A DNA stretch of 64,000 nt from assembly GCA_014898415.1 (NCBI GenBank), contig RCTD01000016.1, forward strand, positions 62,001-126,000. Reading direction: 5' to 3'. This DNA is from Stromatinia cepivora (taxonomy: Eukaryota; Ascomycota; Leotiomycetes; Helotiales; Sclerotiniaceae). The notes beneath the pieces were generated by a model, which did no database searches, was not told where the DNA came from, and worked only from the letters and a program-made list of their open reading frames with translations. The first letter of the stretch is position 1, and every line of letters starts with the position of its first letter. Position numbers and translations under genes: made by a program. This document shows positions 44,575 to 58,400 of this stretch, in pieces.

Positions 44575-46978
44575 TTATATAATTTACATTATACAAATAT
44601 ATTTGTAAGGAAATTATAATTGAAAAAAAAATAGAATTAACAGTTTGTAAATAGAGGGATAGGATTAACTCTAAAAGAATAATTTTTTCAAAAATATGGG
44701 ATTGTCAAACTTTGAATAAAGAAGTTTTGATTATCGAAGTTCCTTTATTTATATTTATTCATTATATTAAAAATAAATCATTTTTCAATAAAACTACTAT
44801 TTTATTTTTTATTTTAAAAGGAATATATCAATAAAAGTTCTATTCAGGAATATAATTAATAATATTAAGAATATATTAGAATTTCAAATATAATAGAATC
44901 CTTATTTGTAAATAAATCATTTATCTTTATAAATAAGAAAACTCTAATCCTGAGGACAACTTTGATTAAATGTGATCAATTATATTAAAGGATTTTGAAT
45001 GTTTTATATACTTTTAAAGTTATTTGAATATTTAAATATATATTAGAATAATAAAAAGGATTAGGTATAATACATTAAATTATTATTCTTGATATCGATA
45101 ATCAAAAATTTAAAATATATTTTAAAAAACTTTTAGTTAAGGGGTTTGAGATTTATATATTCCTTTAAAAGAAGAAAAACTTTGGGAAGGATTATATATA
45201 TCTTTTTTTTTCTTTTGAAGATTTATCAAAAGAAAATTATAAATATTGAAAACTATCGAAAACCAAATATTAAATTAGACTCTAACAAATTGAATACTTT
45301 TCAATCAAATTACAATAATATAATAAATAATTTTAATTTATTTACAAAATTAAATCCTCTATAAGATACTCTTCAAAGATCAAAGAATAATATTGTTACT
45401 TTAATTATCGATTCTTTTGAATCCATTAAAAAACTTTCTATTAATAATAATAGAAATCCCATTAAAAAAGAAGAAAAAACAAAGAAAATCAAAAAAGAAA
45501 AAGAAATAAATCAATAACAACAAAATCCATTAAAAATTCTATTTGTTGTTTATATTAAAGATTATATATATATATTCTTTATTATATTATATATTAGAAA
45601 TATTATTGCCTTTATTTTCAATGGGATCGATATATTTGATTTCTTTATAATTTGGGATACCTTATAAATTGATTGTAATATATCCGATAAAGAAATATGA
45701 ATTCGATTTTTTTAGTATTACGATTATATTATTGCTATCTAAATCAAATTTATATTAGAATATAATCTTATTAGATATAATTGAAAAGAAAGATTGAGAT
45801 CAATATTACTCCGATATTTTCATAATTATAATATCTAATAAATAATAGATATCCGAGATTTTCTTGATCAATTTGTTAATAATTAATATAATAAAAATAA
45901 AGAGGATTATAATATAAATTCAATAATAATAAAGGATTATATTGCCAAATTTATATTTTCGGTTATTTAATTTATTAATAATCATATAATCATTGAATTC
46001 GAAATTAAAAGGATATTCTTATGTAGTCTATATATTCAAATAGAAAAGAAGATTGTTAAATAATTTAAAGTTAATTTCGATAATCCTATTTTTATAAATT
46101 TTAAAAGAATAATAAACGAAATTTATAAATAATACTTTTCTAAAGATTCTATCATTCAAATTTACAAAAGATCTAAATTTTATCAAACTATTATTTCCTA
46201 AATCATATATGAATATATAAAAACCTTATTTATCTTCGATATTAATATAAAATTTTATTTTCAAGGATAGAAGATAGAGAATATTATAAATGAAATCATT
46301 GATCTTTTGGATAAATTTAATATAAATTATTTAAAAGCGAAAATCAAAGATATAAGGAATTCGAAATTATCCTTTTCGTTATTACAATATCAAATTATTC
46401 ATCGAAAAGATAATATAAAATATAATAACTATTTTATTTAGAATAAACAAAAGAGAATTCTTTTTGATATAAATAAAATTTACAAAAAGGATTATCTCTA
46501 TTATTATTATTTTGAAAGATTTTTTTATAATAATGATTATATTATAAAACAAAATTGTTTTAAGAAAATCGATAATATTAATATTGAATTATATTATTAT
46601 AATAAATACAAAATCTTTATATTTGATTTTAAAGAATATTTTAATTTTTTTTTAATCTTTAGATAAAAAGATTTTTTAAAGAACCATCAGATTGAAATAT
46701 ATACAAAAACTTATAGATTTGATTAATAAAAGAAATAATTAAAGAAATCCAATATTAAAGATAATTCGCTGAATCTTGGAATCTTTAATATCGAAATTAT
46801 AAAGAGTATATTTGTAAATAATATTAATTATCAAAAAGGGGAAATTATCAATATTAATATAATTATTTAATCTAAAGAAATCTCAAGATTATAAGATTGA
46901 TTATTTAAAAAATCCAAATCGATAAAATAGAACAAAATTGATAAACTCCAAAAATCGTTAAGTATTTTTTGAAAGATA
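44575..46978 (+). other. Gypsy leader and gag region, unreadable
   Basis: About 2.4 kb between the primer site and the first recognisable segment. It should hold gag. I can see only AT-rich sequence with many stops; a short ATG frame at 45146-45364 has no motif. Confidence 0.5.
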
Positions 46979-49900
46979 TTGTTCAAAATAATGGATCAAA
47001 TTGAAAGGGAAAGGTTAAAGAAAGAATTCTTTAATAAAGATGAAATTATAAATATTGATGAAAACGAAGAAAACAAAGCAAAAGAATTTCAAGAAAGAGA
47101 GAATTTTTTTGAATCCGATAAAAATAGTATAATACAAAAAGATAGAATATTTAATTCTTATATTAAATTTTCAAGAATAAAGAAACAAATATTAATCATT
47201 ATTTATATTACAAAATCCCTAACAGAAATCTTGAAACGGATTTGCAAAATTGAAATCCTGATAACAATTAGGATTACCTTTATATATATACCAGATTTTC
47301 TTAAACAAATTTTTAAAAAAATATTAATTACAAATATCGAAGAACAAAAAAAGCTTTTCAGAAATTCAGAAATTCCTGCCGAAAAAATTATAATAGTTTT
47401 AATAACTATTAATTATTTAAATATTTTTTTTAATTATTAATCAAAAGAAATATATAATATATTTATTATTATTATAATCTTTATAAATAAAAATATCAAA
47501 ATTAATAATATTATCGATTCAGAATTGATAATCAATATAATAAACCTGAAAATTGTAAAAGAATTGGAATTTATAATATACAAATATAAGGTGATAATAA
47601 TCATCCTTAATAAAAATGCTATTATTTTATATAGATTAATTAAAGATATAAAAATCAATTTTGAAGGAATTAAAAATATTATTAATATCTTTGTTTTAAA
47701 TAATAGTAAAGATTTATTATTATTAAGGATATCATATCTATTTATAAAAAAGATCGATTTTGAATATAAAAGAGATAAACAAATTATATAGATTATTAAT
47801 AATAATAATATTAATAAAATTAATTATTAAACAATTAAATCAAAATACAAAATAAATATTATAAAAATTGATCTTGAAAAGTTAGGAAAAGAATAAATAA
47901 TATAAATCCTAAAAATTATATGGATGATTTTCTAAAAATCCTAAATATCATTAAGAATAAAAAGAAATTTGAAGAATTCGTTAAAAACCATTTCCCAAAA
48001 CTTCTAATTAGTATTCCAAATTTTAAGATAATCTTAAATTCTATAAAATTTAATATTGATATTATTCAAATTAATCTTAACTTTAATATCAAAGATATAT
48101 TTGATAATATTGAGAATTCAGAATTAAAGGGATTTCAGGAATACTTTATTATTAATAGTATTCATTTCGATTTGAAAGAATTTAAGACAAAAAGCGATAT
48201 TTAAAAGAAACTAATTAATATCAAATACGAAATTCTTATTTTAATTAATAATGTATATAAAAAAAAAAAAAACAAAATAAAACCTTTAAATGAAATAAAA
48301 TATATTAATAAAAAGATTCTAAAAGATAATTCTAATTAATTGAAATTGAAATATATAAAACATTTTAAATATTAATTATTAGATCTTTTTTCGAAATATT
48401 TGATATTATATTTTGATATTAAATCTGAAGATTTCCGATTGATATAAGAATATTTAGTATTATTAGATATTGGAGATATACTTTAGAAATATAAAAAAGA
48501 ACTTTTCTTTATATTATTATAGAATCGAAAAGTAATATTAGTTTTTAATTAAATAAAAACCAATAATATCAAATCTTTAATTGTTTTATTATAGATTATC
48601 AAGATAATATTATATAAGGTTTAATAAGTTTTTAATTTTGTATCCTTTAAAATCTTTTTATCAATAATTATCGAAATAATAAAAGACTATATCAAATAAA
48701 GTATATTAAAAGAAGAAAAAGAATTATATCGAAATCTTTAATATCTAATTAAGAAAAACGAAGCTAATAAATATTGTATCATTATTGTAATAACAAAAGC
48801 AAATATTATAATTCTGTAAAATACAAATATACTTTCAAACTTAAAGGAATTTATTGAATAAATAATTGAATATTTATTAATATTCTTAATTAACTTTTTC
48901 TTTAAATATAATCAAATACTTTTAAATAAGAAAAATAAAAATATTATTATTATTATGATTCCTTTTAATTTGATAAAATTCATTATTCTATTATAAAGGA
49001 TTATTAATTCGGTTGTTCAATTTATAAGGATTATATCAAAAATATTATGGGATATTATACCTAATATTACTATACCTTATTTAAATGATATTGAAATTAA
49101 GGGTCCCAGAATTCGATATAATAAAGTTGAAATTGAACCTGGATTAAAAAAGTTCGTTATCGAATATTTGAAAAATCTGAATATTATAATAAAATGTATT
49201 AAATGTATAGAATATATTATCAATATTAAATCCAAATAATATTACAATAAAATCCGAATTATAGATTATTATACTAATTCTGAAGAAAGAAATCCTGATA
49301 TTGTTAAAATCATTAAGATACTTGAATAATTATTTTATTCGAATAATTATGAAATTAGAATATTCTTTAAAGTATATATTTTCTATCGATTTTGAATAAA
49401 GAATTTCGTTATTATTATAAAGCCTTTTTATATATTATTAAAGAAAAATATAAAATTCATTTGAATTATTAATTATAATATTATAATGATTTTGTTGAAA
49501 AATAAATTAACTTTGGTTTTAATTCTTCTTCTATTGATTTATTTATTTGAAGCCGGAATCATTGTATTCGTTATCGATGTTAGTTTGGTAGGATAGGGAA
49601 TTGTTCTAAATCAAATATATAATGATAAACCTTATATTATTGTTAAATATAAGAATAATATATAAAATCATATTGAATGGAATTATAATATTATTAAAAG
49701 AGAATGCAGAAAAGTATTCAAAATTCTACAAAAATGCAAAAGAAATCTTTATAATATTCATTTTCTTTTAGAAATTGATATAAATATATTTATAATTTAA
49801 TTAAATAGAATAATTACAGATTTATCTAATGCTTTGGTTATAAGATAGATTACTTAGATCAAACTCTTCGATTTTGATATTAGATATATTCCTGGAAACA

Positions 49901-52900
49901 AAAACATTATTACAGATGCTTTATTACAACAATCATAAACTACTTCAAATAATATTGATAAGGAATATAAAAAAGATATTAATAATTCGATTATTACAAA
50001 CCTGAATTTGTTATAAATAGATCTAATAATAAATATAAATAACTTTAAAATTTTAAGATTGTTTTAAATTTTAGAAAACAGAAATAAAAAAATATAAATG
50101 ATTATTTAATATATTATTATATTATAGAGATCTAAAAATATATTAATAAAGGATTAATAAGCTTTCAAAAAAGAAGCTTTCAATTTCTATATAAAAAATC
50201 ATTATTTATTCAGAATCCAAAGAAACAGATTATTTCCTGCCTATATAATAGTAAACAATGATCTAATCGAAAAAGCAAAAATTATGGTTTAAATATATAA
50301 AGAACTAAATTATAAAGATTTAGAATTATTATATATTAAAATATATAATTGTTATTGATAAAATGAAATATATAAAGATATAAAAAATTGGATGATTTTT
50401 TGTTTTATTTGTTAATTCAGATTATCCAAATAAATAAATAAATTAATGATTATTATTTGAATCTTAAATATTTAATATAAAATTGATATGAATATTATAA
50501 AAATGCTTGACGATTATGGATTCAAATATCTTATTATTTTACAAGAAGATTTAAATGATTAAATAGAAATTAAAGTTTTGTGAAATATTATTTCGAAAAC
50601 AATTGTTAAGTTTTTTTATAAAATAATCTATTATTATAATCTCTTTAAAGAAATCATTATAAATGAAAAACTTGAAAATAAAAGTATTATATTTGTTTAT
50701 TTCAAAAAATATAAAATCAATAAAATCAAGATATCAGTTTATCATCTATAAATCAATAAAATAATAAAAAGAGATCATTATCTTATTATAAAAGCATTTT
50801 CCCGTTTATTATAAAAAGAATATAAATAATCTAAATAATTAAAAACAATATTATTCATTAATTGCATTTCAATTTACAAACTAATAAACAAAATACTATT
50901 TGAACTAATTTATAAACAAAAAACTATATTACTTTTTGAAATTATATATACAATTTGAAGAATCCTTGATTAAAAAAGTATACAAATCCAGAAAGATTTA
51001 TTGATTATTAAAATATAATAATTCAAAATATTAAATAAAAATATTAAGGAAATAATTCTTTGCAAATAATATTATAAAAAAGATAATAAACTTCAATATA
51101 ATTTTAATTACAAAATATTAAATAAAAATATTCGAATTAAAAATATAATTTTATATTATAATCCCTAATCAAAAATCGATATATCTTGTAACACAAAACT
51201 TGTTTTCAAATAATACAGATCTTACAAAATGATAAAGAAATTGAAGAATCTTTTCATATATATCTTTAAAGAAATGAATAATATTCCGCTTAATAAAACC
51301 TATACAAATATCTATTTTAAAAAATATATCTTGTATTTAGATTTCTTTATAAATAATAATTCTAAAGATTTATATAAATAAATAAACCAAAAGAATCAAA
51401 TTTCTAAATATCCATAATCTTCCAAATAAAAGATAATAAACAATCAAAGATTATTCTTTATCTAATCACAAAATAATATAAAATTAAAAGGAAAAAAATA
51501 AATATAACAAATTGAAAAAAAATTATTATTACAAATTTTTAACCACCAATTAAGAAATTCGATAAAGAAAGCTTTATAATTCTTAAAAAAGAAAAAATAT
51601 TTGAATTCTTTTTGAAAAAACTTATTATATTATCGATCTTGTTTTTGAATAATTTACAAACAATTTCTAAACAATATTTGAATAATTCAATATTTTTTTT
51701 TTTAAATCTATCCTTTTTAATAATTTGATTTAAAATTATCAACTCTTTATTTGTATTTATTTTATTATTTATACAAACTTTTATTTAAATTTTAATATAA
51801 TATTTAAAGAAAGATTTAATTAAATTATAATCTTTTGCTTTATTAATAATAATATCTTTTTTCTTATCCAATACAAAAATCATTCCTTCAACAACAAAAT
51901 CGAAGCATTTATATTTATTAAAACTTTTGAAATTAAGGAAAAATATAATACTCTTGAATAATGGTTCAATTATTTTATAAATATTATTAATTTTATTAAA
52001 GATTTTATAAATAAAATAAAAGATTAAATTAAAGATTAAAAGTTTTATAAAACAATTGATTTTTTTAAAATCAATTATTTTATTAAAAATAATAATATAA
52101 TTCAATTTATCAAATAATATTGTAATAAAATCAAAGAAGATTTTAAAAATCTTGAAAGAATTTGAACAACTATTTAAAAAAAAGTTTTCATTTATTTTTA
52201 ATCGAAAAATATAAGTTTAAATAATACTTTAATAAAAATGAATATAATTTATTATATTTTTTATTTCAACCTTCAAATCCTTATAAAGTTTTTGAATGGA
52301 TATATAATTGAATATTTTATATAAAAGAAAAACAAAGAAGTTAAAAAGTATAATTTTATAAATTTCTATATTATATATAAATTCATTACAAAAATTAATA
52401 TAAAAAATAAAAAAGATTGAATATCTTTTTTTTACAATCTTATACAAAATCCTATCTTTAAAATCTATAGATTTATTTTCGATAATTTCGGATTTCTGAA
52501 AGAATATTATAAAAATGAAAATCTTTTTAAAATTCAATAAAAGGATAAATTTATTCACGAAATGATTATTATAAAAATTACTTTGATATTCTTTAATAAT
52601 GATAATAATAAAAAGGAATCTAATATTAAAGAATGATTAAAAGTAATTGTTATACTAAATACTCTTTATATATACCGATTTTTTTATTCCCAAACAATTA
52701 TATCAATTTCGAAACCTATAACCATAAATATCGACAAATAGGAAAAGAAAGATTATTATTTTGATCTCTCGAAAAAAGTTCTTTTTTATTTATTTATTTT
52801 AAATAGATTTGTATTTCATTATTATATAATTAATTATAATATTAAATTTGTTTCAAATAATAATAATTCAACCTTTAATAATTTTAAAACGATCTTAAAT

Positions 52901-55009
52901 TTTTTATAGAAACTGAAAAACTATTCTTATGATTTAGATTACCAATTTGAAAAAGGATGATATTCTTTGATGAATGATAAATATATTATCAATTAAATAA
53001 GATAAAGAATTATTATATTATTGAAAAAGCAAATCATTACAGATACTTTATATATATATTATTTGTATACTCTAATAAAGCTTTTCAATCTAAAATCGAA
53101 ATATATTTCGGCTAAGAAATTATAAAACAAATTAATTATTATTATTAGAAACCAAAAGTACATTAACGAAACAAGATTGATAAAGGTATTCTACCCTTGG
53201 TTCTATTTGTATTAATCTTTAATTTTAAAATAATTAAAATAAACCTTTGATTTTAATCGATTTGATTCAATAAAGAACTTTTATTCCTTTAACTTTAACG
53301 AAGCTTTTAAAGATAACTTTTTTTTATTAAAATCATCAAATAAAAAATCCTTTGAAAATAAATTTACTTTATATATCCCTTCATTTCAATATATCTTCAA
53401 ATAAAGAAATAAATTTGATTTACAAAATATTTACAAAGATATTCTTACTATTTATAAATAATATTTCTATAGAATCTTTAAAAAAAATCTATTTTCGAAT
53501 TATTACTTTTCGATTATTCAATTTCTTTTAAAATATAATCCTGTTTTATAATATATTATTATTTATATTCAAAAGAATAAAGAATTCTATTTTATATTAA
53601 TATTTTTATTTATATTATATTTTCTTGACTATAATAAGAAATTTAATCTTTGTTATTCCTTTTTTGATCTTTTTTATTTAACTTTTAAAAGCAAACAAAA
53701 AGAAATTTCAAAAAGAATAATTATTATAATTAACTTTTTTAAATCAAAAGAATCGATTAAAAGCTTTTATAAAGAATATCAAATCCTTACTTTTTATAAA
53801 TTAAATAATAACAATAATTTAATTCGGGAATTTTTAAAGAAATATTCTTTTATTTATTAATTATAATATAATTTTAATTGAATAATAAGAAAAAAAGCTT
53901 TTTAAAAGGCTAAATAAAAGAATTAGTTTTATTAAAGGATTCTGGTTAGATCTGAATTCTGAATAATTATAATGTAATCAAATATTATTTTAAAATATAT
54001 TGATTCTTCTAAATCCTATAAATCGATTTTGATATTGATTTTTTATTTAATTATAATTTCGAATAAAAAGAATATAAAAGATAATAATTCTTATAAAAAC
54101 TTTCGAAAATCTTTTCAAAATCAAATTATCCTTTTTAAATTAAACGAATTTAATAAAAAAGATTTTTATATCCCTTAATCCTTTTCTTTTAATATCAATT
54201 TTGTTTTATAAAATCATCTTTTTATAATCCTTTTAAAATATTTATTTTAAGATTCTAATATTATTAAAAGAATAACAAATAGATTATTCGAAGTCAATAA
54301 TAATGAATTCGAATTTTGATATAAATAATAATATAATCTTATAATAATAAATCTAACCATTCAATTTGAAGTATTCTAAGATAAAAAAAAGTAATAAAAA
54401 GATCAATTATTATTTATAGATTATAATATATCTTTATAAAAATAAAAAGCTTTTTGTAATAAAGACTTCAAAAATAATGAATTCTTTAATAAAAAAAATA
54501 CTAATAATTAAAAAATTATAAATCTAATTAATAAAAAATCCTTTATTAGGAAATCTCAATTTATATTAAAAAAACTTATTGGAAAAAAAAAAGAAGTTAT
54601 AAAGTAAAAATCAATTTAGAATTAATTTATAATATTATCCAATTTATTCTTAATTAGATTTTCTAGAATACAAAGTATTATTTCAATCCCTAATATAGAT
54701 TGTGAATTAGATAAAGAATAAATGAATTGTTTTTCAGTAAAAAAGCCTTTTGTAAAATCTAATAATAAAAAAAAGAATTATTCTTTCAATATTAAATAAA
54801 AACTTATAACATTAAAAATCCCTATTCATCATTCAAATTGTATTCAAGAATCATCAAAAAGTCTGATTACAAATACAAAGTTTATTGTAAAATATTTAAT
54901 TAAATATTTAAAAAAGATTAAAAATAAAAAAAATAATAAAAATATTTTTCAGGAATTTGAAATTCCTATTGAATTTGGTAAAAAGGTAATAGAAATAGAT
55001 TTAGATTAA
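46979..55009 (+). pseudogene. Dead Gypsy polyprotein (protease, RT, RNase H, integrase, extra 3' region)
   Basis: A longest surviving frame at 46979-47440 (153 codons) is followed by a retropepsin-like segment at 47500-47790 ('VKELEF', 'FVLNNSKDLLL', 'KKIDFEY'). RNase H is seen at about 49550-49940: 'FVIDVS', then 'IKLFDFDIRYIPGNKN' and 'ITDALL' (the I-P-G-x-x-N-x-x-A-D-x-L-S-R block). Integrase is seen at about 50290-50830: 'MYKDIKNW', 'YNLFKEIIINEKLENKS' and 'ISVYHLQINKIIKRDH' (normally S-A-Y-H-P-Q-x-N-G-x-x-E-R-G-H). Reverse transcriptase must lie at about 48200-49450 but its core is not clear. From 50.83 kb to a conserved stop at 55007-55009 the sequence is unexplained (see findings). Minus-strand open frames at 51539-52558 are probably shadows. 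Confidence 0.85.
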
Positions 55010-55170
55010 TAAAAATCTAAAATATATTGTTTTTTTAAAACAATCTTAAAAATTGTTTATTATTTTAATTTATTAATACTCTAATTAATTTTCTTTAATT
55101 TAATTATCTTTTGATTTTTTTGATTTTTACCTTTTATAATTATTCTAAAGTTAAATAGAATATATATTCC

Positions 55171-55184
55171 AGAAAAAGGAAGAG
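55171..55184 (+). other. Gypsy polypurine tract
   Basis: AGAAAAAGGAAGAG directly before the 3' LTR. The related copy at the right edge has the same feature on the other strand at 63029-63044. Confidence 0.85.
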
Positions 55185-55476
55185 TATAAGAAAATTAAAA
55201 TATCAAAATCTAATATATAATTAATTCATAATTATATAATTATATAATTCTTTGTAATTAAATATAAAAAAAGATTCTGCTCCCCTTTTCTTAAAAAAAA
55301 TCAATCGTTTTTCCATTAATCTTTTTGTATTTCATTTATATACAATCCAAATCATTATTTAAATCTATTAATTTTATTATTTAAAGCCTTTACAATATAA
55401 TCTAATCAATTCCAATTCCTATTTCCCTTTGTAGTGTGCTATCGGGACGCACGTATCTCGACATACCTCTTTCACA
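55185..55476 (+). repeat. Gypsy 3' LTR
   Basis: 292 bp. Its inner start is decayed (TATAAGAAAATTAAAATATC) and its outer 60 bases are intact (GTGCTATCGGGACGCACG). Confidence 0.92.
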
Positions 55477-55480
55477 ATAT

Positions 55481-58400
55481 AACTTAATCTGAATAAATCT
55501 TTGAGTATTTATATAATTTATCTTTCTTGTTTAATGAATATCGCTATTACAATATATTCTGATTTTGTATTAGAGGTAATCATAAATATTTGTTTTTTAT
55601 TAATCTATAATATAAAGTTTTTATAGAATATTATAATTCCTTTTAAAACACTTTTCTGATTATATTTGTTATTAATCCAATCTATATCTATATATACTTT
55701 TATTGTATTATCAAATATATTGTATTCTTTGCAAATATCAAATTGTATTCTTTTTGATCCGAATCATAATTTCTATTTGATTATTGATTGTAGATATCGT
55801 ATCAGATTTTTCAAAACTATAATATAATGTTTTGTTAGTTTTGTTATAAATTGTGAAAGTTTTTCAATTAAAAATGCTATATCTAATCGAATATATATTA
55901 TTGAATAAATCATATTTCTTATTCATTATTGATATTCGTTTATATCTGCTAATTCATTATTATCGATTATTAATCGAAGATAAATATAATTTATTATTAA
56001 TAATTTCTTGATTTGATATTATTCATATATAATATTATATTTGATTAATATAATATCAAGATATTCTTCTTAATTTATAATTAATGTATATACTTTTCTA
56101 TTACAAATAACCCTAATATCTAGAATTTTACTAATCTTCTTTAGATTCTTAATATTAAAATAGATTGATAATTTTTTATCGAATCAAATGATTTGCAATG
56201 ATATATATGATACAATAATGATATCATCGATATATACCAATAATATTATATCACAGTTTTTGGATATATATAAATATAGATCTATCAAATTTTATATAAA
56301 GTTTATATCTAAAAACTCTTTTTTCAATAATAAACTTCAATCCCTTTTAGCTTGTTTCAAACCATATAGACTTTATAGAATTTGTAGTACATATCCCTTT
56401 TCGACTTTGATATCTTAGGATAATTCGAAATAGATCTTTTCCTTTAAATACAATTCAATAAAGATGTTTTTGATATCGAAATATAAATATTCCAAATTTT
56501 CCTTTGTAATAATAGTTAGGAATAATCTGAGTATATTTAATCTTATTATTAATACAAATGTTTCATTGTAATCTTTGCTTTATATCTAATTGAATTTTCA
56601 AATCATTAATTTTGTTTTAAATTGTTTTATTTTATTATTTTTTATTTTAATTATAAATATTTATTTTGTCGAAATCAGATTACTTTTTTTTAGGGAATAT
56701 ATATTCTTTTTAAATACTATTTTGAATTAAAGATATAATTTCCTTTTAAATAACTTCCTTCTATTTTTCAAAGTATTTTCGATTCGATATTGTTTCTTTA
56801 TAAATTCTTGATATTTTGATTCCCAGAATTTCTTCGGTTAAATATATTATATTTTCTGTATTATTTGTATTTATTAATGAAATCATAAAATCTGAAACGA
56901 TCTTGTTTTTGATATAAAAATTTATCTTATAAATAATTGGGATTATAATTATAATATATTCTATATTTTCTTGAGTTTTGATTTATATAGATATTACAAT
57001 TAATATCTTTATAATCTTGTTTTTTTATTCTTCTTCAGAATTTTATTCTATATTTTTTTTTTTGTTTTTGTATTAAATACCTTAAAGATTCGTCTTTAAA
57101 ATCCATTGTATTTTTTTATTCGATTTTAAATGATTATAAATTTATTTTGTTTTTTAATCTTATTAAAATAGATTTATTAGTAAAATTTAAGATGATCTTA
57201 AATTTTGTTTTCGATATAAATTTAGGGTTTGCAAAAGTTGACTTTTGGATTGAAATCTTTGGAATGATAAATTCGATATTTAAAATATCTTTGAAAGAAG
57301 ATTCTTGATTTGTTTTCTGAATATTATTATCTTCATTTTCATTGTATATTGATATTGATATATCTAATTTATTTGATTTCAATTCGATAATTGAAATATT
57401 TAATATAATCATTAAACTCGGTATAATATCTATTAGAAAGAATATTTGAAACAAAGATAATACAAATATCGCATTTAGTATTGAGAATAAAGAAAATGCT
57501 TTGTTTATTACTGATTTACTATAAGGTTTTCGATCTGGCTCTATATTCTTTATTCCTTGTAGATCTGATTTATAATTTCTTAATTTAAAATCCAAATCTT
57601 CTTTTTGATAAGATTTATCTATGATTATTCTATTTGATCGAAATATATAATCTAGTTTTGGAAAATATACTTTGATATATTTATTTGTAATTTTTGAATA
57701 TTTTAGGAATATATCAATTCTCGAAATGTTCTATAATTTATTATATCTTTGCCCTTTTGAAATAATCTTAGGATTGATATAAATATAATATTTGCTCCCC
57801 CAAACTTTGTATATTTTTATATTTAATATTATATTTATAAAAACTTTTATAAAGAATCAATTTATTTTATTTATATCAAGATTAATATTAATACAATTTC
57901 TAATATAAATATTATATTTTACAATTTCATTCTAAAACTTTAATAATAATTTAGCTTCTTTTAATATTATTTTTATATTTGTTTTTATAATCTTTATATT
58001 CTATTCTATAGATTTGTTTTGATATAAAAAGGCAATTGTTATAATTTTGAATCGAATATTTGATAACTATTTATGAATAGTTTATAACAATTCCGATATA
58101 TTATCAATTCTAATTACAATAATCTTTTCTTCAATAATCAATTCCATTTCTTTTTTCCAAATTTTCAATATTTGAATTGTATTATTTTTTTGTTTAAATA
58201 ATATAATCCAATTTATTTTTATACAATTATTAATAATCAATATAAAATAATAATTCCTTCAAATCGATTTTGGAAATAATCCTATAATATCGAAATATAT
58301 AAATTCGAATTTCTTTGATTTATATAGATTCAATTATTTCGAAATATAATTAATCATTTTAGTGAATATATATATTTCATAGATATTTAATTCAATTGAG

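Larger units (their letters stand above)
44259..55476 (+). mobile_element. Ty3/Gypsy retrotransposon nested in Copia copy B
   Basis: 11,218 bp with two LTRs of exactly 292 bp (44259-44550 and 55185-55476), starting TGTGAGAAAG and ending CTCTTTCACA. The target duplication is ATAT (44255-44258 and 55477-55480), or AATAT if the last LTR base is shared. A polypurine tract at 55171-55184 precedes the 3' LTR. Plus-strand remnants come in the order protease, RNase H, integrase, as in Gypsy. Everything is broken by TAA/TAG stops. It is long for a fungal Gypsy because about 4 kb follow the integrase. Confidence 0.93.

Noticed and set aside
51539..52558. Three minus-strand frames of 67-109 residues, F/I/K/N-rich
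   Set aside because: Low-complexity by-products of AT-rich DNA inside the Gypsy element; no ordered motif. Kept in mind under the unexplained 3' region.
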